A stretch of DNA of 64,000 bases, from contig JADDMT010000068.1 of NCBI GenBank assembly GCA_021401465.1, forward strand, positions 105,757-169,756. Direction: 5' to 3'. Positions 43,847-54,122 of this stretch are shown piece after piece. The notes under the pieces are model-generated. The model ran no database searches and was not told the DNA's origin. It was given only the letters and a program-made list of their open reading frames with translations. Within the stretch, counting starts at the first letter, position 1; each line of letters opens with the position of its first letter. The stretch comes from Teratosphaeria epicoccoides (lineage: Eukaryota; Ascomycota; Dothideomycetes; Mycosphaerellales; Teratosphaeriaceae). Both the position numbers and the translations under genes were made by a program.

Positions 43847-46823
43847 TTAGACGACTACGCCTCCGCGTACATAGATGACGTCATCATATATAGCAGTAGT
43901 TCGCGAGAAGACTATTTCGCTAAAGTAACGTAAGTACTCTAGAAGCTCTAGGACAGGGGCCTCTACCTTGACCTCAGGAAGAGCGAGTTCGCTAAAAAGG
44001 ATATCAAGTACCTAGGGTTCATAATACATGCTAACAGAAAAGGCGTAGGGACCAAGCTAGAAAAGGTAGAGGCCATGCGTAACTAGGAGCGGCTAAAAAC
44101 ACAAAAGGAAGTCCGTAGATTCCTCGGCTTCGCTAACTACTACAGGATGTTTATCCCGAACTACTCGAAGACAGCTAGGCCCTTAACAGCGCTTACAGGG
44201 AAGGGCAGACTGTTCTCCTAGGGGGAACTTAAGGAGTCTGCGTTTAGAACGCTAAAAGCGAAGTTCTGTTTAGCGCTAGTCCTTTCTTAATAGAACCTAG
44301 AGCTGCCGACCTTTTTAGAGACTAACTATAGCGGGTTTGCGTTAGGGGCGGCTCTCCTACAAGAAAACAACGGAGTCTGGAGACTAGTAGGCTTCTTCTC
44401 GTAGAAACTTAACAAGGCGGAGATTAATTATGACATCCATGACAAGGAGATGCTAGCTGTGATATCTAGCCTAAAGTTCTAGGGCCCTAAGCTAAAGTCG
44501 TGTAGGCCCTTCGCTATTCTCATGGACTACAAAAACCTGGAGTACTTCATGGTCAAGCGACAGCTGTCTAAGCGGCAGATACAGTAGTACGAAACCCTCG
44601 CGTAATTCTAGTTTTCCCTAGTATATCGCCTAGGCGCTAAAGGAGTAGTCCTAGACGTGTTGTCAAGACGAGAACAGGACACGCTAGGGGCAGAAGATAA
44701 GGAATCACGGTTTAGGAGGTTTTTAGACCTAGAAGTCGTAGAGAGTTAGCCGGACCCTATGGATGAGAGCAGGGACGTCGTACCGATTACCCTGATCGGC
44801 CTGTTACCTACTACTGTAGAGAACGAACAGTAATTCGCTAACTCCGTAACCTCTAACTAGGAGCCCATGGGGCCGTTCTAGGACAGTACCCTTAATGACC
44901 TATAGGCAGCCATAGTAGAGAAAGACAAGCTGTACTCGACAGTGTTAAAAGTAGTAAAGAGCGGCTCCTAGGCGCTACTAGCTAGAGCGAGGCTAAAACT
45001 ACAAGCAGGGGACTACAAGATCGACAAGAGGGGCTTCCTACGATACCGCGACAAACAATGGGTCCTAGGAGCAAACGACAGTCAGCCTAGGGGCGAGACC
45101 TCAGACTCTAGGGACGAAAGTAACGACATGCTTAGGACGAAGCTCATTTAGTCTATACACGACGCTACAGTATACAGGCACCTAGGACAGGACGCTACGA
45201 CGATGATCCTAGGGCGCGACTTCTACTAGCCGTTACTGTCTAAGCATGTCTGGCAGTTCCTGAGGAACTACGACTACTACAGTCGTAACAAAGTGTAGAG
45301 AGAGCATAAGCATAGACTGCTAAAGCTATTACCGGTTCCTGACAGATTCTTCTAGGAGATCTCCATGGACTTCATGACAGACTTGCCTAATTCTGAGAGA
45401 TGTCGATACCTATAGGTTATCAAGGATCGCCTATGCAAGTACGTGGTTTTGCAGGTAATGCCTAGCATATAAGCAGAGGAGTACGTAGAGAAGTTCATAG
45501 ATTGCTAGGCCTAGTACCATGGAATGCTAACGGCTATTACGAGCGACTAGGGCACTAACTAGACTAGCACCTTCTAGACAACCTTCTGCAAAGGAATAGG
45601 CGTGTCCTAGCGGTTAAGCTCTACGTACTACCTATAAACAGATAGAGGCCCTAAACGCCTAAACTAAGAGGTATAAGCGTACCTCTAGAACTATATCAAC
45701 TATGAGCAATCCGACTAGAAGCGATAGCTCCCCGTGGCTTAACTAGCGCTAAACAGGAGGTATCATTCGGGAATTAGCATGAGCCCCTTCTTCGCTACCT
45801 ATAGCTATGAAGCACAGGGCCCCGTACCTTTAACCGAGGACCCTGTAGGGCCTAGCCCGTTAAAGGCAGCCGAGAGGGCAAAGACGTTCGTAGGAAAGAT
45901 TTAGGACATAACAGGAATCTGCTAAGCAACAATGGCGGCTTCCGCGTAGGAACAGGAGGAGTCTACTAATAAACGCTAAAACCCTGCCCTAATTTATAAA
46001 GTCAGTAATAAGGTCTAGCTAGATCTACGGAACTACACTACAGAGAGACCCAAGAAAAGCTTAGACGCTAAGCATGCGAAGTACATAGTAGCCGAAGTGT
46101 TATTACTAGTCTCTATCTGCTTGACTAGGCTCCTAAACAACATACACCTAGTGTTCTATACTAACCTGCTAAGACTAGCGGGCAAAGACCCTATGCCTAG
46201 GCAGGAGAACGACGACAAACAGCCGGACCCCCTTTTGTTTAAGTCGCACGAAGAGTAGTTAGTAGAGGAGATACTCTGCGCGAGGGACAAGAGAAGGGGA
46301 AGAGGACGCGAGGTCCTAGTAAAATAGTCAGGGTACTACAAACCTACATAGGAGCCCCTAGAAAACCTAATAGACACTAAAGTAATAGACCGCTTCGAGC
46401 GGGCTTAGGGAAGCGCGGAGAACAACGACGGCCCTAGAGAGAGGTAGGACAAGAAGAAAAAGGAAACGAGATGCAGGACCTAGTAAAGGGAGTCCGGCAT
46501 TTGTAACGAGGAGTACAGGCGTTTAGGAAAGGACAAAAGTTAGAGGGGAAAATTGACATTAGGTAGCTATATATACAACAAAAGAAAGAAAAAAAAACCC
46601 CCCCTAGCTGCGGGCCCCCGCGCCGAGGACAGAGGACCCTAGCGACAATCAGGCGGGATTGTTACTAGGGGCCCTACTAGCGGGGCTAGCCCCCCTACCG
46701 CCCGAGGAGCCCTCGCCGGACCCCCTAGACCTGCCGACTAGGCTGCTGTCAGAGTCCCCGGCCTCTCGGTCGGAGCCCCGCGTAGTAGCGCCAGACTAAT
46801 AGCGACGAGGGCTCTTGCCCTTA

Positions 46824-47480
46824 CTAGCAACGTTCTCCTGCCGCCTACCTAGGGTAAGCGCTAGTAGAACGCCCCCGGACCTTCTAAACTGTTAGCGCGC
46901 AGAAACACACAGAGTACGGGATAAACTCACAGGAGGCCCTACTAGGCGATAGCGGCACCTACGGTCCCCATGACCTCCTAGGCCACGACGCTACTCGAGG
47001 TTAGCGGCGGAATCATGGAGGACACTAATAGAACATACCTAGACAGTAGACCCGCTAACTACAAAGGCCCTAAGGCCCGCTAGGCCTTAAGGACCTTCGC
47101 TAGGTCGTTATGCGTAGCGGCGCTGTCGCGATGTTAGCTGTGTAAAACCCCCCGGGGAGCGGGTCATACCTGTTAGCGTCCTAGGAACAGGTCTAGGAGG
47201 CATAGGAGACATAGGCGAGGGCGGGGCTAGCAGAGTTAGCGGAGCGTTTCGCGTAGACACTAAGTCACGCGTACAGGGCTTTGCAGTTTAAGCGCTTGCT
47301 AGCATAGCGCTAGCAGGCGCGGGCTCAAGTAGACTAGACAGATTCATTAGCTGAAGCTAAGCACAACGACAAGGAATCTAGGACATACTAATTATAGGAT
47401 GCAATCTACACCCCGGAGGGCGCAGTCGGCGCAGTAGATAGTAGGGGCCATCTGATTCCGGTTAGTATCGCCCGGAATCC
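46824..47480 (-). pseudogene. D2 antisense Cys-rich accessory gene
   Basis: This 657-bp minus-strand frame matches D1 19499-20155 at identical length, with RIP stops at different places. It converges on gag-pol with a 24-bp gap. The Cys pair of D1 (KCLNC) reads KRLNC here, a probable CpG change. The promoter block present in D1 is missing: the start region lies about 30-45 bp from the polypurine tract. Confidence 0.6.
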
Positions 47481-47504
47481 CGGAGAAAAGGCCAGAAGGT
47501 AGGA

Positions 47505-47526
47505 GAAAGAAGGGGGGGGGGGGTAA
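47505..47526 (+). other. D2 polypurine tract
   Basis: AGAAAGAAGGG followed by an uninterrupted G run and TAA lies directly before the 3' LTR. In D1 the corresponding place carries two G runs separated by TA and, further away, a second purine tract; D2 looks like a fusion of the two. Confidence 0.75.
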
Positions 47527-47688
47527 TGTGAAGGGCGAGGCCCTGAGTCTTGGCACAGGCTAGGGCCTGTGCGACCCCTGACGAGGCCGGCTATAAAAGA
47601 CCGGACAGCTAGCAGATAGTCCTTCTCTCCCTATCGTACTTGTTGAATACTACATGAACCCCTATGTATACGCTGTTTACCCGTGACA
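47527..47688 (+). repeat. D2 3' LTR (162 bp)
   Basis: The LTR starts TGTGAAGGG and ends CGTGACA, with a TATA box as in the 5' LTR. AAGGA follows at 47689-47693. Confidence 0.94.
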
Positions 47689-49380
47689 AAGGAGCTCTCT
47701 AGTTTTAACTACAAGATTGTCTATCGCAAGGGGACTAATAACGCACGCGCTAATGCACTTAGCCGCTAGACGGACTACATGAAGGGCGTGAAGTAGGAGA
47801 AACATGCTGTTCTCCAGGAAAATAGCGATAGCACGCTAGGAGTTAACTAACTTGCGGCTACGACTGTCACATGGACTAGTGAATTTCAGGACGACCTGAA
47901 GAACGCGCTAATCTACGACCTAACTGCACTCGCTGTCCGCGACGACATGGATAGACAGGAGGATTAGGAAGACGAAGACGGAATCCTTCTGTTTCAAGGA
48001 TTAGTATACATGCTAACGTCTTTACGATCGGAACTATTACGCCTCTGACATGACGTACCTTAGGCAGGACACCTAGGAGTGTCTAAAATGAAGCAAATTC
48101 TCTGACAAGAATATTACTTCCCTAGGATAAGCAAGGCAATCGAGGACTACGTCCGTTAATATGTAACTTGCTAACAAAGTAAGCACGACTGTCACAAACC
48201 GTATAGGCTACTACGACTACTTAAGGTACCCTAACGACCATGGGAGTCGCTCGCCATGGATTTTATTGTAAAACTACCTTAGTCGAGAGAACCCGCTACT
48301 AATGAGTTCTTCGACAGGATCATAGTAGTAGTCGACTAATTTACTAAGTTTAGGAAGTTTATCTCTTACCGCGAAGACTTTAAGACTAAAGATATCGCGC
48401 ATGTCTTCATTAAATGGGTAGTAGCACTACACGGCATGCTACAGGACCTAGTAACAGATCGAGGATCCGTGTTTACCTCTAACTTCTAGAGAGCCCTAAT
48501 GAGACAATTCTAGGTCAAACATCGACTAAGTACTTCCTTCTACCCTTAGACGGATAGACAGACAGAACGCCTAAATCAGACGTTAGAATAGTACCTTCGA
48601 TCCTATGTTAATAGGGACTAGAACAACTAGGTAGAGTTGTTGCTAATAGCACAGCTCGCGTATAATAGTACGCCGGCAGAGTCGACAGGACTCTCGCCAT
48701 TTCAGATGGCATATGGATTAGCTATAGAAGACATTCTAGACGTCTTAGCTAGTAATCCAAATCTAGTAGCACTTAGACGAGTAGAACATCTACGCCGACT
48801 GCAAACAGAAGCACGACTCGACCTGCAGTTCTATTAGCAGAACATGGCACGGTACGCAAATCGTAAGAGAATTAAGGGACTAATTCTAAAGGAGGGGGAC
48901 AAGGTGTATCTCCTCTGCCGTCACATCAAATCGGACAAGCCGAGTAAAAAACTAGACGCTGTAAAACTAGGACTATTCAGGATTAAGGCTAAGAAGGGAC
49001 TAGTTAATTTTAAGTTACAGCTACCCGAGCAGATGAGAATACACCCTGTGTTCTATGTCTCTCTGCTAGAACAAGCAGCGCTAGACGCCGCACTACAATC
49101 GGAACCCTTACTACTCGACTCTAAAGTAGAAGAACTAGAGTACACTGTCGAAAAGATTGTCGACACTCGCTAGCAGGACGGACAGCGAGAGTACTTAGTA
49201 AAATGGGAAGGATATGGGAGTACTAAGAACACCTAGGAACCCCTAGAACATCTGCGAAACTGTTAGCAAAAGATACGAAGTTTCGAGAAAGGAACGAACC
49301 TAGGAAGAAGATCCTAAGCCACGACTAGACTCCTGCGGGACGCTGTCAACCGGCTCGGCTATCACGCTATCCAGGAAACC

Positions 49381-49932
49381 CTAATATGAGGCGTTAGCAA
49401 AACCCTCTATTACGCTCCATGTCGTAGGACTAAGAGCGAGACCCGCGGAAGGATCTAGGTCAAGAAGAAACCTAGCCTGCAAGAGAGCTTGTTCCTCGGC
49501 CTTATCCTCCCTAATCTCACGCTCCTCGAGAGCGCGACTATCCTCGACCTCCTAGTCGACTACGTCTAACTGTTTTCGAAGACGCATCTCCTTCGCATGC
49601 GCCTCTATTATCTTCTGCGAAGCCTTAGCTAGGACGGCCTTTGCACGATCGAGATTAGCAATTAGTCTTTTCCCCTCATTGCCTAACTTCTTCTATTTAA
49701 CCTCTATTACCTTCGCGTCGCAACTCCGACAGTTGCTAAAGTGACATTGCGAACATTTCCCTAAGGAAATATGTACCTAACAAACGAGCTTTAACTCTTG
49801 ACACTAAGTGTAGGACTTCATGCTGTCCTGGCCCTAACAATAGATTCGATTCGCGCGGCGTTTGCGTTTCTGCGTTAAAGGGGCGTTAGTGTCTAGAATG
49901 ACACAAGGCAGTAATGTAGAAAGAGAAGACAT
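49381..49932 (-). pseudogene. B2 antisense accessory gene (183 codons, Cys cluster plus coiled coil)
   Basis: The minus-strand frame runs from ATG at 49932 to TAG at 49381-49383, in register, with only about half a dozen internal TAG/TAA stops. A basic patch (QKRKRRANR) is followed by a cluster of Cys residues over about 45 codons (including KCSQCHFSNCRSCD), a likely zinc-binding module. Next comes a Lys/Glu/Ala-rich stretch of about 90 residues with coiled-coil character. It is antisense to B2 and converges on gag-pol with a 63-bp gap. It is shorter than the A version and shares architecture rather than obvious sequence with it. The function is unknown. Confidence 0.75.
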
Positions 49933-50011
49933 CACAGCGTAAAAGAAATAACAAGAGAAACCCCGTACTAACAAGGTAGCTTAGGGACGAGCTAGGCTAA
50001 GAGGGGGATAG
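49933..50011 (+). other. B2 pre-LTR region with polypurine tract
   Basis: Only 79 bp separate the antisense ATG from the 3' LTR. GCTAAGAGGGGGATAG (49996-50011 region) abuts the LTR and is the likely plus-strand primer. The antisense promoter, if any, must lie in the LTR itself. Confidence 0.55.
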
Positions 50012-50471
50012 TGTCATGAGTATTAGAAGTACTGTCTAGAGTACTATAGGATACAGGATCATGAGAGTCCTAAGTGCTATGAGTTATAGGCATAGTCATA
50101 GGAGAAAGGATCTGTCACGTGAGGACAGATCCCCGGATCTATAGGGTTAGTCTACAGATCTATAGGCCTACAAGGAAGAAGGGATCTGTCATAGGATAAC
50201 AGACCCTTAGATCTGTAGGGTTACTCTACAGATCTACAGACACAGATCTGTTAGGTCTGTTAACAGATCTAACAGAGCTGCTCTGTCTCTCTAGTATATA
50301 GGGATAGCTTTAGGACAGGCAGTTAGGAGCTTCGTGCTTAATCTTAATTTAATCCTCTCTTACTTAGAGGAGAGTTAGTTACAAGGTTAACTGCTATTGT
50401 CGATATTCTTTATAGCTCTGCGAGTCTAACACCTAGTCACCTTCCTGCTATTAGCACCTACCCTTATGACA
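50012..50471 (+). repeat. B2 3' LTR (460 bp)
   Basis: TGTCAT...ATGACA. Thirty bases shorter than the 490-bp form because one CTATGAGTCATAG-containing unit is absent. The flank CTTTG starts D-family sequence. Confidence 0.92.
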
Positions 50472-51385
50472 CTTTGCCTACTAGTCTTAGTAGGTTAGTA
50501 TAGAACACTAGGTATATATTGTTTAGGAGCCTAGTCAAGCGGATAGAGACTAGTAATAATACTTTAGCTACTATGTACTTCGCATGCTTAGCGTCTAAGC
50601 TTTTCTTAGGTCTCTCTGTAGTAAAGTTCCGCAGATCTAGCTAGACCTTGTTACTAACTTTATAAATTAGGGCAGGGTTTTAGCGTTTATTAGCAGACTT
50701 ACCCTATTCTTACACAGAGGCCGCTATTGTTACTTAGCAGATTCCTGTTATGTCCCAAATCTTTTCTACAAACGCCCTTGCCCTCTCGGCTACTTTTAAC
50801 GGGCTAGGCCTTACGGGGTCCTCAGTTAAAGGTACGGGGCCCTGTACTTCGTAGCTATAGGTAGCAAAGAAGGGGCTTATACTAATTCCCGAATGATACC
50901 TCCTGTTTAGCGCTAGTTAAGCCACGGGGAGCTATCGCTTCTAGTCGGATTGCTTATAGTTAATATAGTTCCGGAGGTACGCCTGCACCTCTTAGTTTAG
51001 GCGTTTAGGGCCTCTGTCTGTTTGTAGGTAGTACATAGAGCTTAACTACTAGGACACGCCTATTCCTTTACAGAAGGTCGTCTAGAAGGTGCTAGTCTAG
51101 TTAGTGCCCTAGTCGCTCGTAATAGCCGTTAGCATTCTATGGTACTAGGCCTAGCAATCTATGAACTTCTCCGCGTATTCCTCTGCTTTTATGCTAGGCA
51201 TTACCTATAAAACTACGTACTTGTATAGGCGATCCTTGATAACCTACAGGTATCGACATCCCTCGGAATCGGGCAGGTCTGTCATGAAGTCCATTAAGAT
51301 CTCCTAGAAGAATCTGTCAGGGACTAGTAACAGCTTTAGTAGTCCGTGCTTGTACTCTCTCTACACCTTGTTACAACCGTAGTAG
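50472..51385 (-). pseudogene. D3 fragment: D pol integrase to chromodomain part
   Basis: It corresponds to D1 about 20797-21710 in the same (minus) orientation. It covers the end of the integrase core and the linker to the chromodomain, which B2 cuts at CTTTG|CCTACTAG. Many stops are present, more than in the neighbouring duplicate at 52200-53112. It ends at an inverted repeat (51386). Confidence 0.82.
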
Positions 51386-51431
51386 AAAAACCCCCCCTAG
51401 CCGCGGGGGCCCGCGGCCAGGGGGGGTTTTT
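51386..51431. repeat. Near-perfect 22-bp inverted repeat at a D3 breakpoint
   Basis: AAAAACCCCCCCTAGCCGCGGG faces its reverse complement with one mismatch and a two-base centre. In normal D copies only one arm exists (near 20370 and 46590). The palindrome sits exactly where D pol sequence jumps from the integrase region to the 3' tail. Confidence 0.75.
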
Positions 51432-53112
51432 TTTTTCTTTCTTTTGTTGTATATATAGCTACCTAATGTCAATTTTCCCCTCTAACTTTTGTCCTTTCCT
51501 AAACGCCTGTACTCCTCGTTACGAATGCTAGACTCCCTTTGCTAGGTCCTACATCTCGTTTCCTTTTTCTTCTTGTCCTACCTCTCTCTAGGGCTGTCGT
51601 TGTTCTCCGCGCTTCCCTAAGCCCGCTCGAAGCGGTCTATTACTTTAGTGTCTATTAGGTTTTCTAGGGGCTCCTATGTAGGTTTGTAGTACCCTGACTA
51701 TTTGATACGGTTGATACTAGGGGACCATTTGAACCGCATGGGTTCTAATGGCCGCCCTTAGCATGCAGTGACCCTGCCACATATGGCAAGGGGGTCCTTC
51801 GTACATACGTTGGCTTGTATGTCGTCCGAGTGGGATCAGTTGTCGACGTAGGACGCCCCCACGTCGCTGACCCTACGGTACCCCTACGGGGTTAGGCTCG
51901 GACATGCTTTCCCTAATTGAGGAGCGTCGGGGGTTATAAGCACCCTTAGCGCCACCTCTGCGATAAGCAGAAAGCAGCGCTGTCTTGTACCTACTAAAAG
52001 GTCGGATTACTCTGTCACACTGCGAGATATTTTCATATCATATAGCACATATATCTATATCACTATTTTACTAGGACCTCGCGTCCTCTTCCCCTTCTCT
52101 TATCCCTCGCGCAGAGTATCTCCTCTACTAACTACTCTTCGTGCGACTTATACAAAAGGGGGTCCGGCTGTTTGTCGTCGTTCTCCTGCCTAGGCATAGG
52201 GTCTTTGCCCGCTAGTCTTAGCAGGTTAGTATAGAACACTAGGTATATGTTGTTTAGGAGCCTAGTTAAGCGGATAGAGACTAGTGATAACACTTTGGCT
52301 ACTATGTACTTTGCATGCTTAGCGTCTAAGCTTTTCTTAGGTCTCTCTGTAGTGTAGTTTAGTAGATCTAGCTAGACCTTGTTACCGACTTTATAAATTA
52401 GGGCAGGGTTTTAGCGTTTATTAGCAGACTCCTCCTGTTCCTACGCGGAAGCCGCCATTGTTGCTTAGCAGATTCCCGTTATGTCCCGAATCTTTCCTAC
52501 GAACGTCTTTGCCCTCTCGGCTGCTTTTAACGGGCTAGGCCCTACAGGGTCCTTAGTTAAAGGTACGGGGCCCTATGCTTCGTAGCTATAGGTAGCGAAG
52601 AAGGGGCTCATGCTAATTCCCGAATGATACCTCCCGTTTAGCGCCAGTTAAGCCACGGGGAGCTATCGCTTCTAGTCGGATCGCTTATAGTTGATATAGT
52701 TCCGGAGGTACGCTTGTACCTCTTAGTTTAGGCGTTTAGGGCCTCTGTCTGTTTGTAGGTAGTACGTAGAGCTTAACTGCTAGGACACGCCTATTCCTTT
52801 GCAGAAGGTCGTCTAGAAGGTGCTAGTCTAGTTAGTGCCCTAGTCGCTCGTAATAGCCGTTAGCATTCCATGGTACTAGGCCTAGTAATCTATGAACTTC
52901 TCTGCGTACTCCTCTGCTTTCATGCTAGGTATTACCTGCAAAACCACGTACTTGTATAGGCGATCCTTGATAGCCTATAGGTATCGACATCCCTCGGAAT
53001 CAGGCAAGTCTGTCATGAAGTCCATGGAGATCTCCTAGAAGAATCTGTCAGGAACCGGTAATAGCTTTAGTAGTCCGTGCTTGTACTCTCTCTACACTTT
53101 GTTATGACTATA
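51409..53112 (-). pseudogene. D3 inner duplicate: D pol tail, chromodomain and integrase part, with solo A LTR
   Basis: It matches D1 about 20365-21710, so 52200-53112 repeats the content of 50472-51385. It holds the Pro-rich pol tail, the chromodomain (near 52080-52190) and integrase C-terminal sequence. A solo A LTR is inserted at 51703. It ends at GACTATA, where a D LTR in the opposite orientation starts exactly at its terminal TG. Confidence 0.8.
51703..52062 (+). repeat. Solo family A LTR (360 bp)
   Basis: It runs TGATACGG...CTATATCA, flanked by a perfect CTATT duplication (51698-51702 and 52063-52067). The empty site is intact in D1 near 20655. This copy defines the A LTR ends used throughout. 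Confidence 0.96.
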
Positions 53113-54122
53113 TGTAAAGGGCGAAGCCCTAAGTCTTGGCACAGGCTAGGGCCTATGCGACCCCTGACAAAGCCGGCTATAAAAGACCGGACAGCTAGCA
53201 GATAGTCCTTCTCTCCCCATCGTACTTGTTGAATACCACATGAACCCCTATGTATACGCTGTTTACCCGTGACATTAAGTACGATTAATTTCACTATGGA
53301 TAGGCCGTCCCCTAGCTAATTAACCCTAGTGTCCGAAGGATCCACGAACGAGGAAGCGTTAGCAGAAATGCGCCATGTCGTCGAGGGAATGCATACCTAG
53401 CGACAGCAAATTATGGCCGAGCTGACAGCCACGAGGGCCGCGTTAAATGAATCGGAGTCCCGACAGCGACAGAACCCGGGCGTCCTGTCGGAGGAGCTAC
53501 TAAAGACCCTCGCGGACGCGCTAGCCGTAGCAACGCGTGCGAACTCCGTCGTAGAACTGACAGGACCCCGAGAATAGAGGCTACTAACGTGGGACAGAAA
53601 AGCCGAATCGTTTAGGGATTACCTGCTCTGTATTAGGAGTTCGTTCAGGGCGCGCTCTAGGGTAAAACCCCCGATAGGCGTAGATTATTACTAGAACACA
53701 ATCTACGACACCCTCCCTGCCTGCTAGCGCGCCCGGATGCGCCATTTCTGGGAGAAAGGAGGCCCGGACGGAGCGAAGGACCCTGAAGCTTTCCTCACGT
53801 AACTCGAGGCCATGTTCGCGGACAGTAACGAGACGGCGAGAGCTCTGGAACAGCTCACGAACCTCCGACACGCGGCAGGCTAGCCATGGCACGAGCACTA
53901 GCTAGAATTCGACGAACTCCTGCTGTCAGCAGGAGGAGACTAGTAGACAGATGACGCGAAGATTAGATACCTCAAGAATTCATTTTCGAACCCTGCCAGG
54001 ATGTACATGGCGAACGTGAGAGACAAGGGAGACTACTACGCGTTTGCGGAGGAGGTCGAAAGGGTCATGACAAACTCCGAGGCAACCGACTAGTTCAAGG
54101 CGGCCCATAGGAGGTAGTTAAG
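53113..54122 (+). mobile_element. Partial D element: 5' LTR plus gag, opposite orientation inside D3
   Basis: A complete 162-bp LTR (53113-53274) is followed by gag and stops at 54122, where D3 pol in minus orientation resumes with a two-base overlap. No pol or 3' LTR belongs to it. The LTR terminus is exactly at the junction, as after an integration reaction at that end. Confidence 0.82.
53296..54122 (+). pseudogene. D gag, best-preserved copy, truncated
   Basis: It starts ATG at 53296 (MDRPSPS...). A short coiled-coil-like N terminus rich in Glu/Gln/Arg leads to the retrotransposon gag region (YLLCIRSSFRARSR, then RMRHF.EKGGPDG, then LEQLTNLRH...). About a dozen TAG stops interrupt it. The zinc knuckle is lost at the truncation. 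It shows the start codon that D2 and D3 have lost. Confidence 0.85.

Larger units (their letters stand above)
40739..46799 (+). pseudogene. D2 gag-pol polyprotein, start lost, split by a short LTR element
   Basis: The expected start is ATA at 40739 (ATG in D1 and in the fragment at 53296). The stop is TAA at 46797-46799. Removing the 761-bp insert and one 5-bp duplication leaves 5,295 bp, exactly 1,765 codons. In order: gag (to about 41560), a CXYYG zinc-knuckle remnant near 41790-41830, protease with ALIDKGC near 42075, RT from about 42670 with YIDD at 43868-43879, RNase H near 44440-44680, integrase (SMDFMTDLP near 45365, SDWGTN-type near 45545) and chromodomain (EEILCARDKRRGRGREVLVK near 46270). 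A Pro/Ala-rich tail ends the frame. Confidence 0.92.
40556..47688 (+). mobile_element. D2: full-length family D chromovirus (7,133 bp) inside B2 pol
   Basis: 162-bp LTRs are flanked by AGGGA (40551-40555) and AAGGA (47689-47693), a 5-bp duplication with one transition. The empty site is visible in B3 near 58340. It contains gag-pol, a convergent antisense gene, a polypurine tract and a nested short LTR-type element (43086-43846). The two LTRs differ at about five sites, all G/A. Confidence 0.95.
28681..49317 (+). pseudogene. B2 gag-pol polyprotein, split in three and RIP-damaged
   Basis: Exons of the broken frame are 28681-28769, 36944-40555 and 47694-49317. Gag has a CCHC knuckle (CX2CX4HX4C) near 37790-37832. 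Protease has ALIDLGC near 38740-38760, and RT runs from about 39400 with YLDD at 39831-39842. RNase H spans 40260-40550 and continues after D2. Integrase has MDFI near 48255, TDRGSVF near 48455 and TDRQTERLNQ near 48550, keeping all three acidic positions. The chromodomain lies near 49130-49290. Total about 1,760 codons. RT also carries a 40-bp tandem duplication that shifts the frame. Confidence 0.9.
28145..50471 (+). mobile_element. B2: family B Ty3/Gypsy chromovirus, split by A2 and D2
   Basis: It has LTRs at 28145-28621 and 50012-50471. Its internal region, with A2 (28770-36938) and D2 (40556-47688) and one copy of each target duplication removed, is about 6.1 kb. It carries gag with a CCHC knuckle, protease, RT, RNase H, integrase and chromodomain, then a convergent antisense gene and a purine tract. 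The right flank is D-family pol beginning CTTTG; the left flank is the truncated A3 LTR, so the expected duplication is missing on the left. Confidence 0.9.

Noticed and set aside
43099..43933. Six overlapping open frames of 60-115 codons on both strands
   Set aside because: They lie across the short LTR-type element, whose repeats generate the same frames twice. They are open because this DNA escaped RIP, and none has a domain or consistent codon use.
48637..49173. Two open frames taken as intact genes
   Set aside because: They are uninterrupted stretches of the B2 integrase-chromodomain frame, separated by single TAG codons.
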